Of a stretch of DNA of 64,000 bases, positions 9,856 to 20,385 are shown one piece after another; the first letter of the stretch is position 1; every line of letters starts with the position of its first letter. The stretch is from Streptomyces sp. Root431 (GTDB taxonomy: Bacteria; Actinomycetota; Actinomycetes; Streptomycetales; Streptomycetaceae), in assembly GCF_001426585.1 (NCBI RefSeq), contig NZ_LMEI01000008.1, positions 180,708 to 244,707 on the forward strand. Reading direction: 5' to 3'. Both the position numbers and the translations under genes were made by a program. Below the pieces are notes generated by a model. It was not told where the DNA came from. It did no database searches and saw only the letters and a list, made by a program, of their open reading frames with translations.

Positions 9856-9878
9856 CGCGCCGGATCTGAGAGGGCGCA

Positions 9879-10835
9879 TTGAGCAACGACCGACACGTCC
9901 CGGTGATGCTCCAGCGGTGCCTGGACATGTTGGCCCCCGCACTGGAGCGCCCCGGCGCGGTCGTCGTCGACTGCACCCTGGGCCTCGGCGGCCACAGCGA
10001 GGCCCTCCTCCAGCGCTTCCCCGAGGTGCGGCTCGTCGCCCTCGACCGGGACAAGGAGGCCCTGCGCCTCTCCGGCGAGCGCCTCGCCCCCTTCGGCGAG
10101 CGCGCCACCCTCGTCCACGCCGTCTACGACGAGCTGCCCGAGGTCCTCGACCGGCTCGGCATCCCCAAGGTGGACGGCGTCCTCTTCGACCTGGGCGTCT
10201 CCTCCATGCAGTTGGACGAGGCCGACCGCGGCTTCGCCTACGCGCAGGACGCCCCGCTCGACATGCGCATGGACCAGACGACCGGCATCAGCGCCGCCGA
10301 GGTCCTCAACACCTACGCGCCCGGCGAGCTGGTCCGCATCCTGCGCGCGTACGGCGAGGAGAAGCAGGCCAAGCGGATCGTCTCCGCGATCGTGCGCGAG
10401 CGCGACAAGGAGCCCTTCACCAACAGCGCCCGGCTCGTCGAACTCATCCGCGACGCCCTGCCCCAGGCGGCCAAGCGCACCGGCGGCAACCCGGCCAAGC
10501 GGACCTTCCAGGCCCTGCGCATCGAGGTCAACCGAGAGCTCGACAGCGTCGAGAAGGCGATCCCGGCGGCCGTGAAGGCCCTCGCCGTCGGCGGCCGGGT
10601 CGCCGTCCTGTCCTACCAGTCGCTGGAGGACCGCATCGTCAAGCAGGTCTTCGCGGCCGGCGCCGCGACCACCGCGCCGCCCGGACTCCCGGTGGTCCCG
10701 GAGAAGTACCAGCCGCGCCTCCAGCTGCTCACCCGGGGCGCCGAGCTGCCCACCGAGGAAGAGGTCGCCGAGAACCGGCGCGCCGCGCCCGCCCGGCTCC
10801 GCGGCGCGCAGCGCATCCGGGAGGACGTGCTGTGA
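9879..10835 (+). CDS. rsmH: 16S rRNA (cytosine1402-N4)-methyltransferase RsmH
   Basis: A 318-aa RsmH (MraW), which N4-methylates C1402 in the decoding centre of 16S rRNA. The SAM motif [14 protein letters not shown] is at about residues 30-43. [31 protein letters not shown] and the C-terminal [18 protein letters not shown] complete the family pattern. The start appears to be TTG at 9879, preceded by GAGAGG; translation from it gives [17 protein letters not shown], the normal family N-terminus. It heads the dcw cluster; ftsL begins inside its stop codon (GTGA). Confidence 0.95.
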   Translation: MSNDRHVPVMLQRCLDMLAPALERPGAVVVDCTLGLGGHSEALLQRFPEVRLVALDRDKEALRLSGERLAPFGERATLVHAVYDELPEVLDRLGIPKVDGVLFDLGVSSMQLDEADRGFAYAQDAPLDMRMDQTTGISAAEVLNTYAPGELVRILRAYGEEKQAKRIVSAIVRERDKEPFTNSARLVELIRDALPQAAKRTGGNPAKRTFQALRIEVNRELDSVEKAIPAAVKALAVGGRVAVLSYQSLEDRIVKQVFAAGAATTAPPGLPVVPEKYQPRLQLLTRGAELPTEEEVAENRRAAPARLRGAQRIREDVL

Positions 10836-11353
10836 GCACGGCGAAGGGGCCCCTCAAAGGGCGGGCCGCGCGGCTCGGACGGCTCATGCCGTCGGGGCCC
10901 AGCTCGGCCGCCCGTACCCCCTTCGTCCTGCTCGTCTTCGTGCTCCTCGGCGGCGGGCTCATCGCCCTGCTCCTGCTGAACTCGGCCCTCAACCAGGGCT
11001 CCTTCAAGCTGCGCGAGCTCAAGGACAGGACCACCGAGCTCACCGACGAGGAGCAGGCGCTCCAGCGGGACGTGGACGACTACGCGGCCCCCGACGCCCT
11101 GGAGCGGCGGGCCCGCGAGCTCGGCATGGTCCCCGGCGGCAGCCCCGCCTTCCTCGGGCCCGACGGCAAGGTGCTCGGAGATCCCTCGGTGGCGGTCGCC
11201 CCGAAGCCGGACCCGACCCCGACGCCCACCCCGAGCGCCAAGGCCCCGCAGACGACCCCGCCGAACACCGGCACCGGCCAGGTCCGGACGGCGCCCCCGG
11301 CCGCGCCCCCGGTGTCCGCGCCCGCAACCGCCCCCACGACCTCCGGCAGGTGA
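10832..11353 (+). CDS. ftsL: Cell division protein FtsL-like
   Basis: A 173-aa bitopic protein starting at GTG 10832, overlapping the rsmH stop by 4 bp. It has a short basic cytoplasmic tail and one membrane helix at about residues 30-50. An extracytoplasmic heptad segment follows ([18 protein letters not shown], about 56-95), then a Pro/Thr-rich C-terminal tail. Position between rsmH and ftsI and this topology identify it as FtsL, which with DivIC bridges FtsQ to the FtsW/FtsI synthase. The low-complexity tail from about residue 110 is longer than in rod-shaped bacteria. Confidence 0.88.
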   Translation: MSTAKGPLKGRAARLGRLMPSGPSSAARTPFVLLVFVLLGGGLIALLLLNSALNQGSFKLRELKDRTTELTDEEQALQRDVDDYAAPDALERRARELGMVPGGSPAFLGPDGKVLGDPSVAVAPKPDPTPTPTPSAKAPQTTPPNTGTGQVRTAPPAAPPVSAPATAPTTSGR

Positions 11354-11360
11354 CCGAGCA

Positions 11361-13352
11361 GTGCCCTCCAAGGAGCCCCCCCGCCGCCGCGTCCCCGGGC
11401 CCGCCCGGCCCACCCGCCCCCGGCCCGCCTCCGCCGGAGCCCGCCCGTCCCGGCCCGCCTCGCGCCCCGCACCGCGCCCCGCCGCGAAGCGCCCCGGCCC
11501 CCGGCCCCCGGCCCGCCGGCCCCGCACCATCCGGCTCGGCAGCCCCCGGCCCCGGCTCCGGCTGATCTCCCTCGGCCTGACCCTCGTCATGCTCGTCTTC
11601 GTCGTCCGGCTGCTCCAGGTCCAGGCCGTCGACGCCAGCGCGTACGCCGCCAAGGCCGACAGGTACCGCTTCCAGGACCACACGCTCTCCGCCGAGCGGG
11701 GCGAGATCACCGACCGCAACGGCATCGCGCTCGCCGCCTCCGTCGACGCGTACGACATCACCGCCGACCCCAAGCTCTTCACGCCCGAGGAGTCCAAGCT
11801 CCCCGACGCGCCCGAGCAGGCCGCGGCCCTCCTCGCCCCGATCCTGGACAAGGACCCCGCCGAGCTCGCGAAGAAGCTCCGTACCCCCAAGTCCCGCTAC
11901 ACCCTGCTCGCGCGCAAGCAGACCCCCCAGGTGTGGAACCAGATCAAGGACCTCAAGAAGGTCTACGGGGAGAAGTCCCGCGCCACCGGCGGCACCGGCG
12001 TGAACCTGCTCGGCGGCGTCCTCAGCGAGCCCAGCACCAAGCGCGTCTACCCGAACGGCGAGCTCGCCGCCGGGATACTGGGCTACGTCAACGCCGAGGG
12101 CAAGGGAGCCGGCGGCGTGGAGTCCATGCTCGACCCGGAGCTCGCCGGCAAGGACGGCAAGATCCGCTTCACCGAGTCCGGCGGCCGCCAGGTGCCCACC
12201 GCGGGCTCCCAGGGCACCCCCGCCGTCCCCGGCTCCGACATCGAGCTCACCATCGACCGGGACATCCAGTGGGCCGCCCAGCAGGCCATCACCGAGCAGG
12301 TGAAGAAGTCCAAGGCCGACCGCGGGTACGTCGTCGTGCAGGACACGAGGACCGGCGAGGTCCTCGCCATGGCCAACGCCCCCGGCTTCGACCCCAACGA
12401 CCTCTCCGCCGCCAACGCCGCCTCCATGGGCAACGCCGCCCTCCAGGACGCCTACGAGCCCGGCTCGACCAGCAAGGTCATGTCCATGGCCGCCGTCCTG
12501 GAGGAGGGCAAGGCGACCCCCGGGACCCACGTCACCGTCCCCAACCGGCTCCACCGCGGCGACCGGCTCTTCAAGGACGACGTCGACCACAAGACCTGGT
12601 ACCTGACCCTCAACGGCGTCCTCGCCAAGTCCAGCAACATCGGCACGATCCTCGCCACCGGCCAGCTCGGCGACACCCAGGCGGAGTCCAACCGGGTGCT
12701 CCACTCCTACCTGCGCAAGTTCGGTATCGGCAGCCCCACCGGCCTCGACTTCCCGGGGGAGACCCCGGGCATCCTCGCCAAGCCCGAGGACTGGTCCACC
12801 TCGCAGCAGTACACGATCCCCTTCGGCCAGGGCCTCTCCGTCAGCGCCATGCAGGCCGCCTCGGTCTACTCGACCATCGCCAACGGAGGCGTACGCGTCG
12901 AACCGACGCTCGTCCGCGGCACCAAGGGGCCCGACGGCCGCTTCAGCCCGGCCCCCGCCCCCCAGGAGAGCCGGGTCGTCAGCGAGAAGACCGCCGACAC
13001 CCTCGCCAAGATGCTGGAGTCCGTCGTCGACGACCGGGAGGGCACCGGCAACCGGGCCGCCATCCCCGGCTACCGCGTCGCCGGCAAGACCGGCACCGCC
13101 AACCGGGTCGACCCCGAACTGGGCCGCTACAAGGGCTACACCGCCTCCTTCGCCGGGTTTGCCCCCGCCGACAACCCCCAGGTCACCGTCTACTGCGCCA
13201 TCCAGAACCCCACCAAGGGCAGCTACTTCGGCGGCCAGATCTGCGGACCCATCTACAAGAAGGTCATGGAGTTCGCCCTCAAGACCCTGCACACGGCCCC
13301 CACGGGCAGCGAACCCGCCCGCCTGCCGGTCACCTTCGAACCCACCCCGTGA
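11361..13352 (+). CDS. ftsI: Division-specific penicillin-binding protein FtsI (PBP3)
   Basis: A 663-aa class B PBP, the transpeptidase that crosslinks septal peptidoglycan with FtsW. A Pro/Arg-rich cytoplasmic tail of about 65 residues precedes one membrane helix (about 68-90), a dimerisation domain and the transpeptidase domain. Active-site motifs are complete: S369-T-S-K372, S424-S-N426 and K576-T-G578. The GTG at 11361 is 8 nt after the ftsL stop and has only a weak SD, suggesting coupling. The long basic tail is typical of actinobacterial FtsI. Confidence 0.95.
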   Translation: MPSKEPPRRRVPGPARPTRPRPASAGARPSRPASRPAPRPAAKRPGPRPPARRPRTIRLGSPRPRLRLISLGLTLVMLVFVVRLLQVQAVDASAYAAKADRYRFQDHTLSAERGEITDRNGIALAASVDAYDITADPKLFTPEESKLPDAPEQAAALLAPILDKDPAELAKKLRTPKSRYTLLARKQTPQVWNQIKDLKKVYGEKSRATGGTGVNLLGGVLSEPSTKRVYPNGELAAGILGYVNAEGKGAGGVESMLDPELAGKDGKIRFTESGGRQVPTAGSQGTPAVPGSDIELTIDRDIQWAAQQAITEQVKKSKADRGYVVVQDTRTGEVLAMANAPGFDPNDLSAANAASMGNAALQDAYEPGSTSKVMSMAAVLEEGKATPGTHVTVPNRLHRGDRLFKDDVDHKTWYLTLNGVLAKSSNIGTILATGQLGDTQAESNRVLHSYLRKFGIGSPTGLDFPGETPGILAKPEDWSTSQQYTIPFGQGLSVSAMQAASVYSTIANGGVRVEPTLVRGTKGPDGRFSPAPAPQESRVVSEKTADTLAKMLESVVDDREGTGNRAAIPGYRVAGKTGTANRVDPELGRYKGYTASFAGFAPADNPQVTVYCAIQNPTKGSYFGGQICGPIYKKVMEFALKTLHTAPTGSEPARLPVTFEPTP

Positions 13353-13368
13353 CAGTCCGGGAGCACCA

Positions 13369-15066
13369 GTGACAACGATCACCAACCATTCCGGGAACCG
13401 GAAATCGAACTCCGGCGACGCCCCGGGCGATTTTGGCCCCGCACAGGGTGCGCCCGGTACGCTCACCGCCGTGCCACACGCTGATCAGTACCGAACCACC
13501 CCGCCCCGGCCGGAGCAGGCCCGCCCGACACCCCTGGGCGACCTGGCCGCACAGCTGGGCGTCGACACCCCCGGCGCCGGCCCCGTCGACATCACGGGCA
13601 TCACGCACGACTCCCGGGCCGTACGCCCCGGGGACGTGTACGCCGCCCTGCCCGGCGCCCGCGCGCACGGCGCCGACTTCGTCGCCCAGGCCGCCGGACT
13701 GGGAGCGGCCGCGGTCCTCACCGACCCGGCGGGCGCCGAGCGCGCCGCCGCGACCGGCCTGCCGGTCCTCGTCGTCGAGAACCCGCGCGGCCGGATGGGC
13801 GAGCTCGCCGCCGAGATCTACGGACGGCCCGGCGCCGACCTCCTCCAGATCGGCATCACCGGCACCTCCGGCAAGACCACCACGGCCTACCTGGTCGAGG
13901 GCGGCCTGCGCGGCGCCGGGCGGAGCACCGGCCTCGTCGGCACCGTCGAGATGCGCATCGGCGACGAGCGCATCAAGTCGGAGCGCACGACCCCCGAGGC
14001 CACCGACCTCCAGGCGCTCTTCGCCGTCATGCGCGAGCGGGGCGTCGAAGCGGTCGCCATGGAGGTGTCCAGCCACGCCCTCGTGCTCGGCCGGGTCGAC
14101 GGCTGCGTCTTCGACGTCGCCGTCTTCAACAACCTCAGCCCGGAGCACATGGAGTTCCACTCCGACATGGAGGACTACTTCCGGGCCAAGGCCGCGCTCT
14201 TCACGCCCGAGCGCAGCAGGCTCGGCGTGGTGAACGCGGACGACGCGTACGGCCGCAGGCTCGCGAAGGAGGCGACCGTCCCGGTCGTCACCTTCTCCGC
14301 CGAGGGCCGCGCGGACGCCGACTGGCGCGCGGAGGACCTCGTCCTCGGCTCCCACGACTCGACGTTCACCGCCGTCGGCCCGCAGGGCGAGCGGATCTCC
14401 GCCACCGCCCCGCTGCCCGGCCCGTTCAACGTCGCCAACACCCTCGCCGCGATCGCCACCCTGGCCGCCGCCGGTCTGGAGGCGAAGAGCGCCGCCGACG
14501 GCATCGCCGCCGTCCCCGGCGTCCCCGGCCGCCTGGAGCGGGTCGAGGCCGGCCAGCCGTACCTCGCGGTCGTCGACTACGCCCACAAGACGGACGCCGT
14601 CGAATCGGTCCTGCGCTCCCTGCGCGAGGTCACCGAGGGCCGGCTGCACGTGGTCATCGGCTGCGGCGGCGACCGGGACACCACCAAGCGCGGCCCGATG
14701 GGCGCCGCCACGGCCAGGCTCGCCGACACCGCCGTCCTGACCTCCGACAACCCCCGCTCCGAGGATCCGCTCGTGATCCTCTCCGCCATGCTCGCGGGCG
14801 CCGCGGAGGTCCCCGCGCAGGAGCGCGGCGAGGTCCTCGTCCTCGCCGACCGCGCCGCCGCCATCGCCGCGGCCGTGGCCCGCGCGCAGCCGGGCGACAC
14901 CGTCCTGGTCGCGGGCAAGGGCCACGAGCAGGGCCAGGAGATCGCCGGGGTCGTACGGCCCTTCGACGACCGCCAGGTCCTGCGCGCCGCGATCCTCGAA
15001 CAGAACGCCCTGGCCGCCCCAGGGGGCGCCAAGGACACAGACAGCCACCAGAACAGTCAGGGATGA
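13369..15066 (+). CDS. murE: UDP-MurNAc-tripeptide synthetase MurE
   Basis: A Mur ligase that adds the third (diaminopimelate) residue to UDP-MurNAc-L-Ala-D-Glu. The ATP motif GITGTSGKTTTAYLV and the DAP-recognition motif SDNPRSEDPL are present; Streptomyces walls use LL-DAP. The boundary given uses GTG 13369, which has a GGGAG SD and yields 565 aa. The first 34 residues are low-complexity, and GTG 13471 (531 aa) lies 7 nt after a TACGCT -10-like hexamer, so a second, leaderless start is plausible. murF follows 4 nt after the stop. Confidence 0.93.
   Translation: MTTITNHSGNRKSNSGDAPGDFGPAQGAPGTLTAVPHADQYRTTPPRPEQARPTPLGDLAAQLGVDTPGAGPVDITGITHDSRAVRPGDVYAALPGARAHGADFVAQAAGLGAAAVLTDPAGAERAAATGLPVLVVENPRGRMGELAAEIYGRPGADLLQIGITGTSGKTTTAYLVEGGLRGAGRSTGLVGTVEMRIGDERIKSERTTPEATDLQALFAVMRERGVEAVAMEVSSHALVLGRVDGCVFDVAVFNNLSPEHMEFHSDMEDYFRAKAALFTPERSRLGVVNADDAYGRRLAKEATVPVVTFSAEGRADADWRAEDLVLGSHDSTFTAVGPQGERISATAPLPGPFNVANTLAAIATLAAAGLEAKSAADGIAAVPGVPGRLERVEAGQPYLAVVDYAHKTDAVESVLRSLREVTEGRLHVVIGCGGDRDTTKRGPMGAATARLADTAVLTSDNPRSEDPLVILSAMLAGAAEVPAQERGEVLVLADRAAAIAAAVARAQPGDTVLVAGKGHEQGQEIAGVVRPFDDRQVLRAAILEQNALAAPGGAKDTDSHQNSQG
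13433..13463 (+). promoter_or_regulatory. Possible internal leaderless promoter within murE 5' end
   Basis: TTGGCC (13433-13438) and TACGCT (13458-13463), spaced 19 bp, end 7 nt before GTG 13471. This would put transcription start at the start codon of the shorter MurE form. The spacing of -10 and start codon is good; the -35 is weak. Confidence 0.35.
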
Positions 15067-15070
15067 AGCA

Positions 15071-16495
15071 GTGATCGCCCTCTCCCTCGCCGAGATCGCC
15101 GAAATCGTCGGCGGGCAGCCGCACGACATACCGGATCAGGCCGCCCGGGTCGCCGGGCCCGTCGTCATCGACTCCCGCGAGGTGCGGCCCGGCAGCCTCT
15201 TCGTCGCCTTCGCCGGTGAGCACGTCGACGGCCACGACTACGCGGAGCGCGCCGTCGAGGCGGGCGCGGCGGCCGTGCTCGCCGCCCGTCCCGTCGGCGT
15301 CCCCGCGATCGTCGTGGAGGACGTGCAGGCCGCGCTGGGGGCCCTCGCCCGCGCGGTCGTCGAGCGGCTCGGCACCGATGTCGTCGCCCTCACCGGCTCC
15401 GCCGGCAAGACCTCCACGAAGGACCTGATCGCCCAGGTCCTCGACCGGCACGCGCCCACCGTGTGGACGCCGGGCTCCCTCAACAACGAGATCGGCCTGC
15501 CGCTCACCGCGCTCCGCGCGAGCGACGAGACCCGGCACCTGGTCCTGGAGATGGGCGCCCGCGGCATCGGGCACATCCGGTACCTCACCGGCCTCACCCC
15601 GCCCCGCATCGGCCTCGTCCTCAACGTGGGCACCGCCCACATCGGCGAGTTCGGCGGCCGGGAGCAGATCGCCGAGGCCAAGGGCGAGCTCGTCGAGGCC
15701 CTGCCGTCCGCCGAGGAGGGCGGGGTCGCGGTCCTCAACGCCGACGACCCGCTCGTCCGCGCGATGGAGAGCCGCACCAAGGCCCGCGTGATCCTCTTCG
15801 GCGAAGCGGACGAAGCGGCCGTACGGGCCGAGAACGTCCTCCTCACAGAGAACGGACAGCCTTCTTTCAGGCTTCACACACCCACCGGGTGCAGCGACGT
15901 GACCTTGCGCCTGTACGGTGAGCACCACGTGTCGAACGCGCTCGCCGCGGCCGCCGTCGCGCACGAGCTGGGCATGCCTGTCGAAGAGATCGCCACCGCG
16001 CTCTCCGAAGCCGGCACCCTGTCGCGCTGGCGCATGGAGGTCACCGAGCGTCCGGACGGCGTGACGATCGTCAACGACGCCTACAACGCGAACCCCGAGT
16101 CCATGCGAGCCGCCCTGCGCGCGCTCGCGTCCATGGGCCGGGCCGCACAGGCCCGAGGGGCTCGTACGTGGGCGGTGCTCGGCAAGATGGCCGAGCTCGG
16201 TGACGCATCGCTCGTCGAGCACGACGCGGTCGGACGGCTCGCCGTCCGGCTCAACGTCAGCAAGCTCGTCGCGGTCGGGGACAGGGAAGCGTCCTGGCTG
16301 CAACTGGGCGCATATAACGAGGGTTCGTGGGGTGAGGAGTCGGTGCACGTGTCCGACGCGCAGGCGGCTGTCGACCTGTTGCGCAGTGAGCTGCGCCCGG
16401 GGGATGTCGTCCTTGTGAAGGCTTCCAGGTCGGTCGGTCTCGAACGGGTCGCGCTGGCCCTCCTCGACACCGAGGGTGAGGTCGCCGGACGATGA
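15071..16495 (+). CDS. murF: UDP-MurNAc-tripeptide-D-Ala-D-Ala ligase MurF
   Basis: A 474-aa Mur ligase that adds D-Ala-D-Ala to UDP-MurNAc-tripeptide, giving the pentapeptide precursor. The ATP motif [21 protein letters not shown] is at about residues 100-120. The central NNEIGLPLT and the C-terminal [16 protein letters not shown] motifs are diagnostic of MurF. The GTG start is 4 nt downstream of murE. Its stop overlaps the mraY ATG (ATGA), so murE, murF and mraY are translationally linked. Family length is normal. Confidence 0.95.
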   Translation: MIALSLAEIAEIVGGQPHDIPDQAARVAGPVVIDSREVRPGSLFVAFAGEHVDGHDYAERAVEAGAAAVLAARPVGVPAIVVEDVQAALGALARAVVERLGTDVVALTGSAGKTSTKDLIAQVLDRHAPTVWTPGSLNNEIGLPLTALRASDETRHLVLEMGARGIGHIRYLTGLTPPRIGLVLNVGTAHIGEFGGREQIAEAKGELVEALPSAEEGGVAVLNADDPLVRAMESRTKARVILFGEADEAAVRAENVLLTENGQPSFRLHTPTGCSDVTLRLYGEHHVSNALAAAAVAHELGMPVEEIATALSEAGTLSRWRMEVTERPDGVTIVNDAYNANPESMRAALRALASMGRAAQARGARTWAVLGKMAELGDASLVEHDAVGRLAVRLNVSKLVAVGDREASWLQLGAYNEGSWGEESVHVSDAQAAVDLLRSELRPGDVVLVKASRSVGLERVALALLDTEGEVAGR

Positions 16496-17562
16496 GGCAG
16501 ATCCTCTTCGCGGGGGCCATCGGGCTCTTCCTGACCCTGATCGGCACCCCGCTGCTGATCAAGCTGCTCGCCCGCAAGGGATACGGGCAGTTCATCCGCG
16601 ACGACGGCCCGCGCGGCCACGCCGGGAAGAAGGGCACGCCCACCATGGGCGGCATCTCCTTCATCCTGGCCACGCTCATCGCGTACGCCCTGGCCAAGGT
16701 CATCACCGGTGAGGACCCGACGTACTCGGGCGTCCTGGTGCTGTTCCTCATGGCCGGCATGGGCCTCGTCGGCTTCCTCGACGACTACATCAAGATCGTC
16801 AAGCAGCGTTCGCTGGGCCTGCGGGCCAAGGCGAAGATGGCCGGCCAGCTGATCGTCGGCATCGCCTTCGCCGTGCTGTCGCTCCAGTTCGCGGACCTGC
16901 GCGGGCTCACGCCCGCCTCCGAGAAGCTCTCCTTCATCACGGACTTCGGCTGGTCCATCGGCCCGGTCCTGTTCGTGATCTGGGCGCTCTTCATGATCCT
17001 GGCCATGTCCAACGGCGTGAACCTGACGGACGGTCTGGACGGTCTGGCCACCGGCGCCTCGGTGATGGTCTTCGGCGCGTACACCTTCATCGGGCTCTGG
17101 CAGTTCCAGGAGTCCTGTGCGAACGCGGTGACGCTGACCAACCCCAACGCCTGCTTCGAGGTGCGCGACCCGCTCGACCTCGCGGTCGTCGCCTCCGCGC
17201 TGATGGGCGCCTGCTTCGGCTTCCTGTGGTGGAACACCTCGCCCGCCAAGATCTTCATGGGCGACACCGGCTCGCTGGCCCTCGGCGGCGCGCTGGCCGG
17301 TCTCGCCATCTGCTCCCGTACGGAGCTCCTGCTGGCTCTGCTCGGCGGCCTGTTCGTGCTGATCACGATGTCCGTGGTCATCCAGGTCGGCTCGTTCAAG
17401 ATGACCGGCAAGCGCGTCTTCCGGATGGCCCCGCTCCAGCACCACTTCGAACTCAAGGGGTGGTCGGAGGTCCTGGTCGTCGTCCGGTTCTGGATCATCC
17501 AGGGCATGTGCGTGATCGTGGGCCTGGGCCTCTTCTACGCGGGATGGGCAGCAGAGAAGTGA
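16492..17562 (+). CDS. mraY: Phospho-MurNAc-pentapeptide translocase MraY
   Basis: A 356-aa polytopic membrane enzyme that transfers phospho-MurNAc-pentapeptide to undecaprenyl phosphate, forming lipid I. The expected ten membrane helices are interrupted by conserved loops: [13 protein letters not shown] near the N-terminus, the Mg-binding [33 protein letters not shown] and [13 protein letters not shown]. The ATG overlaps the murF stop and its own stop lies inside the murD start region. Length and motifs are canonical. Confidence 0.96.
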   Translation: MRQILFAGAIGLFLTLIGTPLLIKLLARKGYGQFIRDDGPRGHAGKKGTPTMGGISFILATLIAYALAKVITGEDPTYSGVLVLFLMAGMGLVGFLDDYIKIVKQRSLGLRAKAKMAGQLIVGIAFAVLSLQFADLRGLTPASEKLSFITDFGWSIGPVLFVIWALFMILAMSNGVNLTDGLDGLATGASVMVFGAYTFIGLWQFQESCANAVTLTNPNACFEVRDPLDLAVVASALMGACFGFLWWNTSPAKIFMGDTGSLALGGALAGLAICSRTELLLALLGGLFVLITMSVVIQVGSFKMTGKRVFRMAPLQHHFELKGWSEVLVVVRFWIIQGMCVIVGLGLFYAGWAAEK

Positions 17563-18983
17563 CGGAACAGCTCGACTGGAACGGCAAGAAGGTCACCGTC
17601 GCGGGACTCGGGGTGTCCGGCATTCCGGCCGCCCGCGTCCTGCACGGCCTGGGCGCGGTCGTGACCGTCGTCAACGACGGCGACGACGAGCGCTCCCGGG
17701 CGCAGGCCGCCGACCTGGAGGCGGAGGGCATCACCGTCCGCCTCGGCGACGGGGCCACCCTGCCGACCGGCACCGAGCTGATCGTGACCACCCCCGGCTG
17801 GCGGCCCGACAAGCCGCTCTTCGCGGCCGCCGCCGAGGCGGGCGTCGAGGTCTGGGGCGACGTCGAGCTGGCCTGGCGCCTCCGCGGGCCGGGCGCCGCT
17901 CCGTGGCTCGCGGTCACCGGCACCAACGGCAAGACCACGACCGTGCGGATGCTCGCCTCGATCCTGGAGGCGGCCGGTCTGCGGACCGCCGCCGTCGGCA
18001 ACATCGGGGTCTCGCTCCTCGACGCCGTCCTCGGCGACGAGCCGTACGACGTGCTCGCCGTCGAGCTCTCCAGCTACCAGCTCCACTGGGCGCCGTCCGT
18101 CCGCGTCCACTCGGCCGCCGTGCTCAACCTGGCGCCCGACCACCTCGACTGGCACGGCTCGATGGAGGCGTACGCCGCCGACAAGGGCCGGATCTACGAG
18201 GGCAACCAGGTCGCCTGCGTCTACAACGTCGCCGACAAGGCGACCGAGGACCTGGTCGTCGAGGCCGACGTCGAGGAGGGCTGCCGCGCCATCGGCTTCA
18301 CGCTCGGCACCCCCGGCCCGTCCGAACTGGGCGTCGTCGAGGGCATCCTCGTCGACCGCGCCTTCGTCGAGAACCGGCAGAAGAACGCGCAGGAGCTGGC
18401 CGAGGTCGACGACGTCCAGCCGCCGGCCCCGCACAACATCGCCAACGCCCTCGCCGCCGCCGCCCTCGCCCGCGCCTTCGGCGTCGACGCGAAGGCCGTA
18501 CGCGACGGGCTCAAGGCCTTCCGGCCGGACCCGCACCGCATCGAACTGGTCGAGGAGATCGAGGGCGTCACGTACGTCGACGACTCCAAGGCCACCAACA
18601 CCCACGCCGCGGAAGCCTCGTTGGCGGCCTACGACCCGATCGTCTGGATCGCCGGCGGCCTCGCCAAGGGCGCGACCTTCGACGAGCTCGTCCAGAAGTC
18701 GGCGAAGCGCTTGCGCGGGGCCGTCCTGATCGGCGCCGACCGCGCGCTGATCCGCGAAGCCCTGGCGCGACACGCCCCGGAAGTCCCGGTGGTGGACCTC
18801 GACCGGACCGACACTGGGGCGATGTCCGAGGCGGTCCGGGAGGCGGCCCGGCTGGCCCGCCCGGGGGACACGGTGCTCCTCGCCCCGGCCTGCGCCTCGA
18901 TGGACATGTTCACCAACTACAACAAGCGGGGCGAGGCCTTCGCGGACGCGGTCCGCTCCCTCGCCACCACCGGGGACGCCTGA
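17559..18983 (+). CDS. murD: UDP-MurNAc-L-Ala:D-Glu ligase MurD
   Basis: A 474-aa Mur ligase adding D-glutamate to UDP-MurNAc-L-alanine. It has an N-terminal Rossmann-type domain ([18 protein letters not shown]), the ATP motif [27 protein letters not shown] in the central domain and the C-terminal [18 protein letters not shown] chose GTG 17559 (GTGA overlap with the mraY stop); ATG 17544 in the same frame would add five residues. It is followed by a 55-bp gap and ftsW. Confidence 0.95.
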   Translation: MTEQLDWNGKKVTVAGLGVSGIPAARVLHGLGAVVTVVNDGDDERSRAQAADLEAEGITVRLGDGATLPTGTELIVTTPGWRPDKPLFAAAAEAGVEVWGDVELAWRLRGPGAAPWLAVTGTNGKTTTVRMLASILEAAGLRTAAVGNIGVSLLDAVLGDEPYDVLAVELSSYQLHWAPSVRVHSAAVLNLAPDHLDWHGSMEAYAADKGRIYEGNQVACVYNVADKATEDLVVEADVEEGCRAIGFTLGTPGPSELGVVEGILVDRAFVENRQKNAQELAEVDDVQPPAPHNIANALAAAALARAFGVDAKAVRDGLKAFRPDPHRIELVEEIEGVTYVDDSKATNTHAAEASLAAYDPIVWIAGGLAKGATFDELVQKSAKRLRGAVLIGADRALIREALARHAPEVPVVDLDRTDTGAMSEAVREAARLARPGDTVLLAPACASMDMFTNYNKRGEAFADAVRSLATTGDA

Positions 18984-19038
18984 CCTGACCAGTGGGAGGG
19001 TCCGGCCGGACCGGGCACGACTGGAGGGGGCAGCGACC

Positions 19039-20379
19039 ATGCCGAGCAAGATCGCCGGGACACGCCGGCCTTCCGCCGTACGCGGCGGAGGGCGGGCCCC
19101 AGCGACCCCGCGGCGGCCTCGCGGCGGGGGCGTACGGCGGCTGTACGAGCGGGCGCTGAAGGCCTGGGACAGACCCCTCACCGCGTACTACGTGATCATC
19201 GGCGCCGCCCTGCTCATCACCATGCTCGGCCTGGTGATGGTCTTCTCCGCCTCGATGATCACGGCGCTCCGCTACGACCTCGTGCCCTCCTACTTCTTCC
19301 GGAAGCAGTTCTTCGCCGCACTCCTCGGCACCGGGCTGCTCCTGGCCGCCTCGCGCATGCCGGTGAAGCTGCACCGGGCGCTCGCCTACCCGATCCTGGT
19401 CGGCGCCGTCTTCCTGATGGTGCTCGTGCAGATCCCCGGGATAGGGCACTCGGTCAACGGCAACCAGAACTGGATCTCCCTCGGCGGCCCCTTCCAGCTC
19501 CAGCCCAGCGAGTTCGGCAAGCTGGCGCTGATCCTGTGGGGGGCCGACCTGCTCGCGCGCAAGCAGGACATGCGGCTGCTGTCCCAGTGGAAGCACATGC
19601 TCGTGCCGCTGGTCCCCGTCGCCTTCATGCTGCTCGGACTGATCATGCTCGGCGGCGACATGGGCACCTCGATCATCCTCGCCGCGATCCTCTTCGGTCT
19701 CCTGTGGACGGCCGGAGCGCCCACCCGGCTCTTCGTCGGAGTGCTCTCCGTCGCCGGCGCGATCGGCGTGCTGCTGATCAAGACGAGTGACAACCGGATG
19801 AAGCGCTTCGACTGCATCGGCGCGACCGACCCCGGTGGCGAGGGAGCCCCGTGCCTCCAGGCCGCGCACGGAATCTATGCTCTGGCCTCGGGCGGATGGT
19901 TCGGTTCCGGACTGGGTGCCAGTGTGGAGAAATGGGGTCAACTCCCCGAAGCGCACACCGACTTCATCTTCGCGGTCACCGGTGAGGAACTGGGCCTCGC
20001 GGGGACGCTGTCGGTACTCGCCCTGTTCGCGGCTCTAGGCTATGCGGGTATCCGCGTGGCCGGACGCACGGAGGACCCCTTCGTGAGGTACGCCGCGGGA
20101 GGCGTGACCACCTGGATCACGGCGCAGGCCGTGATCAACATCGGTGCGGTGCTCGGCTTGCTGCCGATCGCCGGAGTCCCGCTCCCGCTGTTCTCGTACG
20201 GGGGGTCGGCCCTGCTGCCGACCATGTTCGCCGTCGGGCTCCTCATCGCCTTCGCGCGACAGGAACCCGCCGCGAAAGCGGCCCTGGCCATGCGCCGCCC
20301 CGGCTGGGGCAAGCGGGCCGGGGTGAGATGGAAGTCGATGCGACGGCGCGTCAAGAAGCGCCCGTCCGGAGAGCGGTGA
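19039..20379 (+). CDS. ftsW: Septal peptidoglycan glycosyltransferase FtsW
   Basis: A 446-aa SEDS-family membrane protein that polymerises lipid II at the septum together with FtsI. After a basic Arg/Gly-rich tail of about 45 residues come about ten membrane helices. Family marks include MLGLVMVFSASM, FQLQPSEFGKLALI, the extracytoplasmic loop with AHTDFIFAVTGEELGL (which contains the catalytic aspartate position) and LPLFSYGGSALL. The ATG at 19039 has a GGAGGGGG SD. A basic C-terminal tail follows the last helix. The gene sits between murD and murG, as in all Streptomyces dcw clusters I know. Confidence 0.95.
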   Translation: MPSKIAGTRRPSAVRGGGRAPATPRRPRGGGVRRLYERALKAWDRPLTAYYVIIGAALLITMLGLVMVFSASMITALRYDLVPSYFFRKQFFAALLGTGLLLAASRMPVKLHRALAYPILVGAVFLMVLVQIPGIGHSVNGNQNWISLGGPFQLQPSEFGKLALILWGADLLARKQDMRLLSQWKHMLVPLVPVAFMLLGLIMLGGDMGTSIILAAILFGLLWTAGAPTRLFVGVLSVAGAIGVLLIKTSDNRMKRFDCIGATDPGGEGAPCLQAAHGIYALASGGWFGSGLGASVEKWGQLPEAHTDFIFAVTGEELGLAGTLSVLALFAALGYAGIRVAGRTEDPFVRYAAGGVTTWITAQAVINIGAVLGLLPIAGVPLPLFSYGGSALLPTMFAVGLLIAFARQEPAAKAALAMRRPGWGKRAGVRWKSMRRRVKKRPSGER

Positions 20380-20385
20380 ATTTCG

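Noticed and set aside
11040..13466. 808-codon - strand frame opposite ftsL/ftsI
   Set aside because: FtsI has all catalytic motifs on the + strand; the reverse frame is a high-GC shadow.
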